NCBI GenBank assembly: GCA_036346225.1
Contig: JARFIW010001480.1
Location: forward strand, 12,555,001-12,619,000
Origin: Platerodrilus igneus
Lineage: Eukaryota > Arthropoda > Insecta > Coleoptera > Lycidae
Length of the DNA stretch: 64,000 nt
Reading direction: 5' to 3'
The notes beneath the pieces were generated by a model. The model saw only the letters and a list, made by a program, of their open reading frames with translations, did not search any database and was not told where the DNA came from. The position numbers were made by a program, and so were the translations under genes. Shown here piece by piece: positions 11,638-23,292 of this stretch. How positions within the stretch are numbered: the stretch's first letter is position 1; each line of letters starts with the position of its first letter.

Positions 11638-12925
11638 TTTACTTTACGATGGTCAGTTAATATCTACACCTTTTTGCTCCATTATTCATTTACGTAGATT
11701 CTGCTAAGATCTTCCAACAACACCCGGTATACTAGACCTTCGCACAATAAAATACGCTTCTAGTAATTTTCAATTTCAAATCTATTTGTTTTAAAATGGA
11801 AAGGTATTCAGGTAATTTCTGGGCATTGCAATGGCGTGGGTTGCTTTCTTTATTGTTTCAATCGGAAACTCGTTGAAATGAGGTATTTAACTATCCGATA
11901 AAACCGTGTTTCAAGTTTCCTAATCACTTTTGATAACAACAATATTACTTTGAGCTCTGGTTACTTGTTATACAAAATTAATATTCACTTTCTTTTCGAT
12001 ATACACAACGAAAACATTTGTTGTATTTTTGGTTGTTTCCAATTTTCCTTGTGAGAATTTCGCGCACGCCCTACAGCGTGGTTGGTAATGATGGTTTTGC
12101 AAACCTATACTTTTCGGCGACAATAAACTAATTCGTCTGAAATTATTCTAGCTTCTTTCTTCGGAGAACTTAGCGACCCGTTAGATTGCCGCTGCTTTTT
12201 TGTATAGGAGGACACCAACACTACATGGTCCCGGGCCCCTCTGTTCCACCCCGTGAATAGGGCCAACCCTACGCTCTGGACTTGAGGGTGTTTTAGCCAC
12301 CATTGTCTGATATGAGTTTCACGTACTTGATGAAATTGCCTATTTATAAGGTTCTTCTATTGCCGACTAAATTTTGTAGGGGTAAAACGATTCTCTTTAC
12401 TTAAGATGACATGTATTAAAAATATTGTATTATATCCTGACCTCTTACGACGATAATTTTATGTAATTAACTTGAGTCTCACGATGGTGATTTAGAACTG
12501 TTATTGGTGCTATAATTGGAAATTTTTGTTAAATTATGACCTCGTAGAGAAAACCTTATAGATTTAGTTTTATATTTACAATGCGAATTCAGAGGTGATG
12601 AATTTAACATAAGGGAGGGACCTAAAAACCACAGCTCGCCATTTTAGGGGGTAAATTTTTTTTCCTTTGCGTTCTACCTGATATGTGTATCTTGTGAGTA
12701 TTGATTTTGTTTTGGTTATAATGCACTGTTATGTCTCCTCAAAATGCCACTTAGATTAATTATAAGTATTAATAGGTATGCTTAATTTCTTAGTTTTATT
12801 TCAGGCTTCCCTTTAATTATAATTTTTTTTGTATTTATAATACCCCACCGACTCACCGACGTAGCCCGAGATTTTTTTTGTTTTCCTTCTTTGTCTTTTA
12901 GGCTACGTAAATGTACCCAGCAAGC
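11638..12925. other. Unidentified 1.29 kb insertion in the RTE 5' region
   Basis: The RTE match stops after agtgacctaaggagcc and resumes with accaaatcagtgagg, while the copy at 3,555-3,590 is continuous here. The inserted DNA has no coding frame with motifs, no clear terminal repeats and no obvious target duplication. A short GC-rich block with gggcccc lies near 12,230, and an inverted gtagcc/ggctac pair at about 12,863 and 12,901. It may be a non-autonomous transposon whose ends have decayed. Confidence 0.4.
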
Positions 12926-13249
12926 CGAAATATACGTTTAACCAAATCAGTGAGGTTTTTAGTAAGGAACCAGACTAAAACAGGTCCCCGAAAGAGGGAA
13001 GCAACTTACTCGGTACTTAGATTAGCAGAGACCATAGAGGTTGATATGGCATTCTAAGACACACTACTGCGATGTGGAAGACAACAGGAAAACAACCACA
13101 TTACCTTCCAAGTACACACCGTACTTAGGTTGTTATTTAAGATGATGGCAGCCTCTGGAGTCAAGGACTCCGGATTTAAAATGATCGGATCTCCGAAAAG
13201 GAGCTACATTGAAAAATGTGATCGGAAAGTTTAAACAAAGGGCCGGAAC

Positions 13250-13956
13250 ATTTTGTGAGTTGGAGCGTGGAATATCACAAGTGTGAAACAAGTAGGTAAG
13301 CTAGAGAACTTGAAAATTGGAATGAATAGATTAGAATTTGACGTAATAGGATTTAGCGAAGTTCAGTGACCAAAGGCGAGGGGATTTTTGAAGCGGAGAC
13401 TTTAGGGTAAATCATACATGGTCAAAGGAGAGACATTCAGGTGTGGGTACAGTTATGCGAAAAAAATAAGACGTAGTGTAGAAAACTATTTGCAAAAAAA
13501 CGAAAAAGTACTGAGTACTCATGGTTAGATTAGAATCTAAACCGGTAAATACAGTAATAATACAAATGTACATGTCCACCTTTAGCTACAGTCAGGAAAA
13601 TGTAGAAGAGATCTACAATGATATCAAAGACATGCTAAGATGTGTAAAAGGAAATGAAAATTTAATAATTACAGGGGATTTTGCAGTGGCAGATTTGGAT
13701 TAGGAACAAAAACGACAGGAGAAATAAGCTAGAAGAACTTTGCGACAAAAACAATTTAACCATCACAAACACATTATTTCAACATCATGCTAGAAGACGA
13801 TACACGTGGGGAATTCCAGGAGATATAGCAAGATATCAAATAGATTATATGCTTGTTAGACAACAGTTTAGAAATAAAGTAAAAGACTATAAAAGTTATT
13901 CAGAAGCAGACATAGACACTGATCGTAAAATCGTAGTTATTAAGGCTGCAGTTTAA
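13250..13956 (+). pseudogene. RTE endonuclease fragments
   Basis: This is the endonuclease of the split RTE copy. The segment 13,521-13,703 reads ESKPVNTVIIQMY, SQENVEEIYNDIKD and NLIITGDF. Part of the sequence after GDF is deleted relative to the copy at 625-921, which has GDFNAVVGKGREG. The segment 13,681-13,956 follows in another frame with DKNNLTITNT, HHARRRYTWG, RYQIDYMLVRQQFRN and DIDTDRK, where the usual final DH is DR. The N-terminal block with KLENLK is readable near 13,290-13,330 across stops. It is an inactive nuclease. Confidence 0.8.
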
Positions 13957-14742
13957 TTTAAAAATTTCAAAAGAGGTACAGAAGAAGGCACTTTGACTTT
14001 GAGAAACTAAAAGATAACGACATCCGCGAAAGATGCGAAAAAAATCGAATAGATTGCTGAAAGACAGGGAAAATTTCTGATACTCAGGAAGTAAAAATAA
14101 AATAGAAGAACACTAAATCCAGCTTAGACACGGCAACCAAAGATATCCTGAGCTATACACAAAACAAAAATAAGAAACAATAGATAACAAAGGATATCCT
14201 GAATTTAATAGAAGAAAGACGAAAATACAAAATCGGACCAATCAAAGTGAGTAAGCGCAGTTACAAAGGCATAAAATGGAAAATAATTCACAAAGAACAA
14301 TGGATTGATAAAAAGAGGTACAAACTAAGATGAAAATAGGAAAGACAGACAAAGTATACAAAGTATACAAACAGAAATTTGCAGGCACACATACAAAATC
14401 ATACAATCCATCAATTTAGAAACAAATTTTTTTTTAACATTTTAATACTTTTACAAATTATACAATTTTACAACTTCAAAAAGCAATAAAATCCAAAACT
14501 TTTATGTACAAAATCCTTTCATTTAGATACCAATTTTATTTTCTCAATTTGTAAGTTATATTTATTTTATGTAAACTTTAGCCTAGCTAACATTATTTTA
14601 GAAAAGCCTGTGATCAAGGATAAAATATAGATCCGAAAATTTAGGCATTTAAAAAGAGTTTACTTTTAAATCCTACCAGCTGACTTAAACCCATCATTGA
14701 AGAATATTAATTATACTAATTGCAAGGTCATTATTCAAACAC

Positions 14743-14745
<3 letters not shown>

Positions 14746-14790
<45 letters not shown>
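14746..14790. repeat. (TA)n tract inside a short inverted repeat
   Basis: About 45 bp of TA dinucleotides. It is flanked by TGCAAGGTCATTAT (14,721-14,734) and ATAACGACCTTGCA (14,797-14,810), which pair at 13 of 14 positions, so the tract sits in the loop of a potential hairpin. Confidence 0.85.
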
Positions 14791-14793
<3 letters not shown>

Positions 14794-14820
14794 GGTATAA
14801 CGACCTTGCAGTTATAAAAT

Positions 14821-15295
14821 ATAATATATACAATAACAGGCTTTTAGGTCTGCTGGTTAATTAAGTGTACTCTTTATTATAATTCTAAGCTTTCGCTTTA
14901 TTTTTAAACCATTATCAAAGATACTAAAATTAGAAACATTAATATGGGCTAAATAGTTAAAACCTTACTTACTAATGTGAGGTTTTACATTGAAATCGTT
15001 GATATAGATAAATTTTTGAATACAAACTGAAAGTGATGTTGAAAGCTTTTAAAAAGAACGCAGTTTTGTGGTTTGCTAATCAAATTTGAATGTTATAATG
15101 ACACTATTAATAAAAAACTGACACTAACACACTAAGCTCTATATACACCTATCTACTTCACTTTGAATCCAAAAACAAATTCAACATAACTGATCAAATC
15201 ACTTAATAAAACATAACATAAACATACACACATACACAAACAAACAAACATACGCATTCACACATGCAAACATCCACATGCACCCACACACACAA

Positions 15296-15340
<45 letters not shown>

Positions 15341-15824
15341 AACACATGCACAGACATACATACATTCGCACAAACAACATAAACACACTGAAATACATAC
15401 GTAAACAAATATACATACATCAACATACATATATAAACATACATACATACATACAAAAAATATCTAAATTTCAGTCAAACCATAAAATAAATTAATTACA
15501 ATCTAGAAAGTTATCTCAAACACTGTCAAAATTATAAAGGAATTGTCATTATAACATTCAAATTTAATTAACAAACCACAAAACTGTGTTCTTTTTAAAA
15601 GCTTTCAACATCACTTTCAGTTTGTATTCAAAAATTTATCTATATCGACAATTTCAATGTAAAACCTCACATTAGTAAGTAAGTTTTTACTATTTAGGCC
15701 ATATTAATGTTTCTAATTTTTAAATTTTTAGTATTTTTGATAATGGTTTAAAATAAAACCGAAAGCTTAGATTTATAATAAAGAGTACACTTAATTAACC
15801 AGCAGACCTAAAAGCCTGTTATTG

Positions 15825-15835
<11 letters not shown>
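14821..15835. repeat. Foldback element with arms of about 285 bp
   Basis: The left arm (14,821-15,102) and right arm (15,545-15,835) are reverse complements with scattered mismatches. For example, aacaggcttttaggtctgct on the left answers agcagacctaaaagcctgtt on the right. The 442 bp spacer is rich in CA and ACAT repeats and has no coding sequence. (TA)n tracts lie on both outer sides. A transcript would fold into a long hairpin. It may be a non-autonomous foldback or terminal-inverted-repeat transposon; no transposase relative is seen in the window. Confidence 0.8.
15205..15460. repeat. CA/ACAT-rich microsatellite
   Basis: Loop of the foldback element: many acata, acaca and aaca units, with an uninterrupted (CA)n run near 15,308-15,338. 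The long open frames on the minus strand here (Val/Cys/Tyr-rich) are products of the repeat and not genes. Confidence 0.85.

Positions 15836-15872
<37 letters not shown>
15826..15872. repeat. (TA)n tract
   Basis: About 45 bp of TA dinucleotides separating the foldback element from the LTR retrotransposon. The LTR begins directly in it at 15,873. Confidence 0.85.
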
Positions 15873-15874
<2 letters not shown>

Positions 15875-17998
15875 CTGTGATACCACCAAAATCCGGGTAC
15901 TCCGTTTTTCGAATCGAGCCCCTACGAATTGGGCGTCAAGAATGCTGTGAAACCTACAAAGTTATTAAATTACCTGGTCCGTTGACTTTCTTCCGTTAAT
16001 CGCCTCGGCTGCTCCCCTAGATAATTTTCATCCTCATTCATAAAACAAAACAAACACATTCCTACCACAAACACGAACGTTAACTCTATTTATATCAATA
16101 TTCACAATACATTAAAATTTCAAAATTAAATTTTTGCATAAATTTCGGTATCAGAAATTTTCAAGATTACATTTATTATCATTTAAATGTGCATCCTGAA
16201 TTAAAGTCCTTGTTGGATGCCTACTAATTAATATAACAATATGTGCAGACCGGAGTCTGAGTACAAAGGAGCATCTACCACCCTTTACGTTAATTAACCA
16301 GGTTCGTCTAATTGAGCTCAAAGACATACCCAAATTTTCATCATAATCCAGAACATCAATACTAAATACCCCTTTCTACCTAAACAAGCAAATTTCACCT
16401 TAACATTAAAATTTTATGGTTAGTACAATTTCACTAATTTCCATTTAAAGTAAATCAATTATAAAGTAATTCAACACACACAAAAATATCAAAGTTCAAA
16501 CAAAATAGTATAAATTACCTGAAGGTTACTGCACTCGTAGCTTCAATGTACATCGTCCCTTTTGTTAATCACACCATTCCAACTGGATTATATTTACAGC
16601 TTCTGATTCTCAACGCTTTTAAAATTTTCTCCATCACCATTTATTTAAAGTTGTCTCAGGGCTTTTCCGGAACTCATCTGTGTATATCTGACCCTTGTTT
16701 TGTGGATCCAGACACGTTTATGAACCATTTAATTATTCACACCCCCGAAAAATAGCAAAGAAATTCATACTTCTTTCACCAATATACGCCAAAACTGCCT
16801 ACTTTTGGTGTATTCATTTGTCGTTGTAAATTTTACTAATTGGTACAGTGATACTAAATTTTATTACCTTGTATCTAAGTGCACTCAAGTACATTCATGT
16901 TAGCACGTATATAACAAACTGTTTTAAATCACCAAAATATACGAGCAAACTTTAAATTATTCTATCAAACTAAAATGCACTGTTTAACGTATTGAATCAA
17001 GTCGCGGATGTAAGAGAGCTTGTTTATATTCACCTCGGTATATATAGCGGTTAGCCTGTCTGTCGGTCTGTTCCCCAAAACGGATAATTCTAAAGAATTT
17101 CGCATGCTAGGTTCCCAGTCCGCAGCTCGGCATGCGATTTTTACGAATTTTGCACTCGTCCCAGTTAAATCTCAGAAATTCTCACACGGCACGCAAACAT
17201 GTCCGAGAATAACTAATTAAATTTTATACAGAAATTGTTGTTTCTGCCTCTCATATGTGCATCTTATTTTCAACCAATCGTGACCCTCGTGAAGTTGCTC
17301 ATATCACGCCTTTAATTATTAGTGTCTTTGTCTTGCGCATATTATCTGTCTCTATCTAACCTGTTCTTAGTGGTGCAAATTGATATTCCTTATTATCGAT
17401 TATTTCAGTCCATGTGGACTATCTGGGTTAAATAACCCCGTATCGCGCCTTCCCGTGAATATTAAGCCCCGGTTTCTCCAAGATTCTTTGTAACCATTAA
17501 TTATCTGCAAAATTTACGCAGAATGAGCTTTTTAAAAATACGCAGGTGTTCAAACATAATATTAATTCTCAGAGCTTTATTTTATTGGGTTTTTACAAGT
17601 TTTTATAGATATTATATGTTACTAACGGTTCAATTAACTTCAATTAAAATTAATACCCTTTAAATTTTAGTGAATCCTAACTAAATAGTAATTATTATCT
17701 GTACGTTTTGTTTAATACCGGTTACTTAAAATAGGGTTAATTAATATAAATTTTGCACGTAATTTCCATTTGTTTCTTTCCTCGGAATAATTACATTACA
17801 CGTAGAGCTTGTTAATACTGTTTCTTTTGATATAAAGCGTCTAGTACATGATTTAAATCTCTTATTTTTACTGAAACGACCGAATTTATTTATGCTTCTT
17901 GGTTTTAATAAAGCGTACCTTTTCCCAAAGCTTCTACACGGTGATTAAAATTATTTGATGTGATTATTTAATTTTCTACCCTGGTCTAAATATGAGTA
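15873..17998 (-). repeat. 3' LTR (2,126 bp)
   Basis: On the plus strand it runs from TGCTGTGATACC to ATATGAGTA; on the element's strand it starts TACTCATA and ends CACAGCA. It is collinear with 21,066-23,192. It is unusually long for an LTR. No coding frame of note: the open frames at 16,546, 17,020 and their counterparts in the other LTR are non-coding. Confidence 0.92.
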
Positions 17999-18010
17999 TT
18001 TTCCCCCTAT
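17999..18010 (-). other. Polypurine tract
   Basis: On the element strand ATAGGGGGAAAA ends at the first base of the 3' LTR, where the plus-strand primer is expected. Confidence 0.7.
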
Positions 18011-18540
18011 TTGAATACAAATAATCCAACTTATTTGAATGCAAATATAAAACATTTAGACTGCCAAAAAACATTTACAAAAAAACTTGCCTATCTCTCT
18101 CTGCCCTTATCTATCTAACTTACCTAACTTATATCCAATCCAAAAAAAATATTTACACCTATCCTATATCCCTAGCCTATTCCTAACTCTCACCTAATTT
18201 TATAAACTGAAATTATCCCTAACTTCATCCTACTTATCCATCTAATCCTATAAACATCCTATATACCTATCCTATTCCTAACTTTTTAACTAATCTTCAC
18301 TATACTTTACTTCCCCCTAACTTCTTATATACCTATCCTATTCTTGTTCTATTCTTGTTCTATTCCTAACTCTCCACTAATCTTATATAAAATATCTATA
18401 CTTAACCTATCTTATTTTCTTCCTACATTTCCTCTTTATTCTCATCCTAAACCTATTTCTACTTATCTCCCATATTTATCCTATACCTAGCTTTATTTTC
18501 TATAACTATACTAAAATTCACCTATCTCTATTCTTTGTTC
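18011..18540. repeat. Pyrimidine-rich imperfect tandem repeats
   Basis: About 530 bp of plus-strand C/T/A-rich sequence built from variants of tatatacctatcctattcc and taactctccactaatctt, with roughly 60 bp spacing over about 18,165-18,390. It lies between the decayed pol and the polypurine tract, where RNase H and integrase should be. It is probably an expansion that replaced deleted pol sequence. Confidence 0.65.
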
Positions 18541-18770
18541 ATCAAGTTATTTAAATCCAACTCTCTTCTTCACCCTCCAAGTCTTTCTTCTCACCAACCT
18601 AATACTCTTCATCATTATTTCTCCCCCTTCTATATCTATACTTAACATCCCTGTTATCTCACATACAATAAACTTATCATCCCTATTATCCTTACTCTTA
18701 AATATTACTTCTTCTTCAGTCCCTACACTTGTCTGTTTCTCATTTATTATTGTTTCCCTTTCTGCCGACA

Positions 18771-18883
18771 AACCAAACGATACTACTTTAAAATTATCGA
18801 TTTTTCCCTCTATGGAAAATCCTATGTACCTTCTAGAATTTTTGTGTAATGGAATCCGCCAGAATGAATTCCTTAAATCTACT
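18771..18883 (-). pseudogene. Remnant of Gypsy reverse transcriptase
   Basis: About 37 residues match RT motif A and the segment after it: VDLRNSFWRIPLHKNSRRY, then IGF and FGLS. In Gypsy RTs the corresponding blocks are DL.SAFWQIPL, the R.YTAF stretch and PFGL. No motif B/C, RNase H or integrase follows; within 100 bp the sequence becomes an unrelated acidic frame and then the pyrimidine-rich repeats. It is a deletion scar showing that the element once had a full pol. Confidence 0.7.
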
Positions 18884-19586
18884 TTATTAAAACAAACTTG
18901 CCACTTAACCTCATCAAAAATAATTCTGCCTTCACCTGCTCCTGATATGCTGCTGTTGCTTCTACCCCCACTAATTCTGCATTTTCTTGTACTAAAGCTT
19001 GAACCTCTACTCTCCTATCCTCTGGACATCTTATTGTGTTGATCTGTTTACATTCATCATCTTCTACCTCTACTACATTAATACTCAACCCCGTATCATC
19101 CTCTGTGACTTCATAACTGCCCTTCCATGGCACTACCCTATCATTAATCCTTATTACCTTCCGTTCCATATCTATCAAAACCCTAACTGCATCATACAGT
19201 CAACACCTAAAATGCTCTGAAACTTCAGTCCAGGTACAATTACAAACTCCTGTTCACAGCTTAAACCTCCTATATCTATCCTAAGCACCACAACACTATT
19301 TACTACAGCAAACTTCTTTTATTTGGAGCTACTAAATGGCTACGCTTTATAGGCATAATTCTATCACAAACCTTATCCCTAATTTTGCTGACGAATTCCT
19401 CCGATATTAAACTCGCCTCTGCCCCTGTATCAAGTAATACTTCTACATTATTCTCCAAAATTTCTAAATTAATAATTGGCAAACATAAATTTTCCTTAGT
19501 TTCTGGCTCTACTTCCTCCTCAATTTTGAAAAATTCACGTGGATGTTCATATACATTTACACTGAAATCTAGTGGTCTGTCGCGTT
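18884..19586 (-). pseudogene. Retroviral-type aspartic protease and linker
   Basis: The minus strand encodes LLDTGAEASLISEEF. The catalytic DTGA is at 19,420-19,431, the standard active site of the retropepsin-type protease that cuts Gag and Pol. Further on, after indels, the frame at 18,879-19,178 gives a β-rich stretch (MERKVIRINDRVVPWKG) and the acidic linker that usually separates protease from RT in Gypsy elements. A stop at its end truncates the frame. It follows gag directly, as in a normal gag-pol order. Confidence 0.75.
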
Positions 19587-20920
19587 CTAAAAATCCTGTC
19601 CAGGTCTGTTTTCCCTACTCGGTCCTAGTCTAGCCGTCACCTCAGCGTATGTCCTAGGCGTTTCCACTCGTTCTGTGTCTGTATTAGCAGTCCCGCTCAT
19701 GTCTGGTGAACTATTCATTCTGGTAGGTCCCGGTCTCGGTGCAGGTCCCCTTCCTAAACTATTACTCCTAACATATGGTCGTCTCTGTTCCCAATTCTGT
19801 CGCTGGTATCCGTAACTATTCCCCCGTCTAGCGTAGTTGTCCCGTCTATTGTCAAACCTAACTGTGTTGATCTGTCTTTCCCTGTTATCCCGAGGTCGTC
19901 CACTACTTACGTCGTCGTACCTCTGCAAGTATTCTAGAAATATTTCTCTGTCCACTATGTTCTGTAGTACTACGTGTTGTCTTACTTCTACCTCGAAGTG
20001 TCGTGATAAATACTTGATAATTTGTCGGTCCGTCAGTGGTGGGTTCAGTTGCTTTGCTATGCTATACTTGCGTATAGCATATTGCTCCTACTTCCTGAAA
20101 ATTCTCCCTTAAATTTCCTGTGATTAAGTCGTCTCGTACCTGGTCTTGTCTGTGGTCACTCCAGTAGTGCTTTAAAAATTTGTTTTCAAAGTCCTGATAC
20201 GTGTCTATGTCCTGTCCTACTAAATTGTACCATGCTTCCGCGTTGTCCTTTAATAAAGCCTTTATCGTATTCAGTTTAGTCTGTTCGTCAAATAAATTTC
20301 CCACTAGATTTCTTACGCTATTAATAAAAATTTGTGGATTTACCCTGTTATCGCCATAAAACTTCATGTGTTGGTCCAATGATACTCCACCTGTAGAAAA
20401 TCTGGGACCGTCCCCCGTTAAATTTGACATGTTGTATTTGATACTACTAACTTCGCGTTCTACCCTGCCTAACTGATCCCTACATGAGTCCGTCACTTCA
20501 GTCATTTTACATTAATCTCTTCTTGACAAAAATGCGTACTTCGGACCTTAAATGTCCCATTTCCTGTCGAAGACCTGTAATATCACGCTCATTTTTTCAA
20601 CCCTATTTTCAACTTCCCCATCTTTACGGTAAGACTATTTTAAATTCTGAAACTTCTTTATTCGTCTTATCTATTTTCTCACTTAGGGTTTCCCTAACTC
20701 CTGTTAATGTCTCATTCATTCGGTCAAATTTCTTATTCGATTCTTCACTCATCCTCTCTAACATTCTCAATATCATCTCGTTTCCTTGATCCCCCGATTC
20801 CGTCCTCGACTGATCTCTACTGCCTCCAGCTTCTTCCATTTTCGTATTTTTTTCACACAATGCACTATCGTCACTTCCAATTTCCACTCCTTGACTCCTT
20901 AACCACTCTTTTCTCTGCAT
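19587..20920 (-). pseudogene. Gypsy-type Gag
   Basis: Gag forms the particle that packages element RNA. Three frames give one protein in order. The first (20,624-20,920) has an acidic, coiled-coil-like N-terminus (EMILRMLERM, KKFDRMNETL). The second (20,062-20,505) is the capsid-like core with KFYGDNRVNPQIFINSV, NAEAWYNLVG, FENKFLKHYW and VRDDLITGN. The third (19,587-19,955) is an Arg/Asn/Gly-rich tail (RFDNRRDNYARRGNSYGY) that replaces a zinc knuckle. At least two indels separate them. The core is clearly related to the gag at 56,881-57,445 (QYWGNTQQTNVR, LITGRYN), so the two elements are of one clade. Confidence 0.8.
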
Positions 20921-21042
20921 ACGTTCTAATCACTCACACACACTCTCAAAATACTCTTAAATTTATACACACACAGAAACTCTCTCTCTCAGATCGCCAG
21001 TTTCCTGGAATAAAATCACAAAAATTTTATTTGGAACTCGAG

Positions 21043-21061
21043 CCTCACTTTTGGGTCGCCA
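21043..21061 (-). other. Primer-binding-site-like sequence
   Basis: Directly inside the 5' LTR the element strand reads TGGCGACCCAAAAGTGAGG, followed by CTCGAG. It resembles the tRNA-Lys(CTT) primer site TGGCGCCCAACGTGGGGCTC apart from small indels and substitutions. Position relative to the LTR is the stronger evidence; the exact tRNA is uncertain. Confidence 0.5.
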
Positions 21062-21065
21062 AATT

Positions 21066-23192
21066 TGCTGTGATACCACCAAAATCCGGGTACTCCGTTT
21101 TTCGAATCGAGCCCCTACGAATTGGGCGTCAAGAATGCTGTGAAACCTACAAAGTTATTAAATTACCTGGTCCGTTGACTTTCTTCCGTTAATCGCCTCG
21201 GCTGCTCCCCTAGATAATTTTCATCCTCATTCATAAAACAAAACAAACACATTCCTACCACAAACACGAACGTTAACTCTATTTATATCAATATTCACAA
21301 TACATTAAAATTTCAAAATTAAATTTTTGCATAAATTTCGGTATCAGAAATTTTCAAGATTACATTTATTATCATTTAAATGTGCATCCTGAATTAAAGT
21401 CCTTGTTGGATGCCTACTAATTAATATAACAATATGTGCAGACCGGAGTCTGAGTACAAAGGGAGCATCTACCACCCCTTTACGTTAATTAACCAGGTTC
21501 GTCTAATTGAGCTCAAAGACATACCCAAATTTTCATCATAATCCAGAACATCAATACTAAATACCCCTTTCTACCTAAACAAGCAAATTTCACCTTAACA
21601 TTAAAATTTTATGGTTAGTACAATTTCACTAATGTCCATTTAAAGTAAATCAATTATAAAGTAATTCAACACACACAAAATATCAAAGTTCAAACAAAAT
21701 AGTATAAATTACCTGAAGGTTACTGCACTCGTAGCTTCAATGTACATCGTCCCTTTTGTTAATCACACCATTCCAACTGGATTATATTTACAGCTTCTGA
21801 TTCTCAACGCTTTTAAAATTTTCTCCATCACCATTTATTTAAAGTTGTCTCAGGGCTTTTCCGGAACTCATCTGTGTATATCTGACCCTTGTTTTGTGGA
21901 TCCAGACACGTTTATGAACCATTTAATTATTCACACCCCCGAAAAATAGCAAAGAAATTCATACTTCTTTCACCAATATACGCCAAAACTGCCTACTTTT
22001 GGTGTATTCATTTGTCGTTGTAAATTTTACTAATTGGTACAGTGATACTAAATTTTATTACCTTGTATCTAAGTGCACTCAAGTACATTCATGTTAGCAC
22101 GTAAATAACAAACTGTTTTAAATCACCAAAATATACGAGCAAACTTTAAATTATTCTATCAAACTAAAATGCACTGTTTAACGTATTGAATCAAGTCGCG
22201 GATGTAAGAGAGCTTGTTTATATTCACCTCGGTATTTATAGCGGTTAGCCTGTATGTCGGTCTGTTCCCCAAAACGGACAATTCTAAAGAATTTCGCATG
22301 CTAGGTTCCCAGTCCGCAGCTCGGCATGCGATTTTTACGAATTTTGCACTCGTCCCAGTTAAATGTCAGAAATTCTCACACGGCACGCAAACATGTCCGA
22401 GAATAACTAATTAAATTTTATACAGAAATTGTTGTTTCTACCTCTCATATGTGCATCTTATTTTCAACCAATCGTGACCCTCGTGACGTTGCTCATATCA
22501 CGCCTTTATATATTAGTGTCTTTGTCTTGCGCATATTATCTGTCTCTATCTAACCTGTTCTTAGTGGTGCAAATTGATATTCCTTATTATCGATTATTTC
22601 AGTCCATGTGGACTATCTGGGTTAAATAACCCCGTATCGCGCCTTCCCGTGAATATTAAGCCCCGGTTTCTCCAAGATTCTTTGTAACCATTAATTATCT
22701 GCAAAATTTACGCAGAATGAGCTTTTGAAAAATACGCAGGTGTTCAAACATAATATTAATTCTCAGAGCTTTATTTTATTGGGTTTTTACAAGTTTTTAT
22801 AGATATTATATGTTACTAACGGTTCAATTAACTTCAATTAAAATTAATACCCTTTAAATTTTAGTGAATCCTAACTAAATATTAATTATTATCTGTACGT
22901 TTTGTTTAATACCGGTTACTTAAAATAGGGTTAATTAATATAAATTTTGCACGTAATTTCCATTTGTTTCTTTCCTCGGAATAATTACATTACACGTAGA
23001 GCTTGTTAATACTGTTTCTTTTGATATAAAGCGTCTAGTACATGATTTAAATCTCTTATTTTTACTGAAACGACCGAATTTATTTATGCTTCTTGGTTTT
23101 AATAAAGCGTACCTTTTCCCAAAGCTTCTACACGGTGATTAAAATTATTTGATGTGATTATTTAATTTTCTACCCGGGTCTAAATATGAGTA
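21066..23192 (-). repeat. 5' LTR (2,127 bp)
   Basis: Nearly identical to the 3' LTR. Differences I noted include single-base changes such as gtatataac/gtaaataac and ctgtctgtc/ctgtatgtc, one-base insertions in the gggagcatct and accccttt runs, and taccctgg/tacccggg. The internal region begins at 21,065 on the minus strand. Confidence 0.92.
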
Positions 23193-23204
23193 ATATATAT
23201 ATAT

Positions 23205-23255
<51 letters not shown>

Positions 23256-23261
23256 ATATAA
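23193..23261. repeat. (TA)n tract
   Basis: About 70 bp of nearly pure TA between the LTR retrotransposon and the Penelope-like element. Confidence 0.85.
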
Positions 23262-23292
23262 TGTTCAAAATTAATGGACTGCTTGGTGATAT

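Larger units (their letters stand above)
15873..23192 (-). mobile_element. LTR retrotransposon (Gypsy type), gag-PR with deleted pol
   Basis: A complete 7.3 kb element lies on the minus strand. Two direct repeats of about 2.13 kb flank an internal region of about 3.07 kb holding gag, a protease and a stub of reverse transcriptase. RNase H and integrase are absent, so it would need another element's enzymes. A primer-site-like sequence adjoins the 5' LTR and a purine tract adjoins the 3' LTR. It lies within (TA)n, so a 4 bp ATAT duplication is compatible but not provable. By eye I count about 16 differences between the LTRs (below 1%), so the insertion is young. Confidence 0.9.

Noticed and set aside
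15199..15456. Two long minus-strand open frames rich in Val, Cys and Tyr
   Set aside because: They are translations of the CA/ACAT microsatellite in the foldback loop; the repeats keep both frames open.
16546..17220. Frames repeated at 21,740-22,414 as possible conserved genes
   Set aside because: They are duplicated only because both LTRs of one young element are present; no motifs and no independent conservation.
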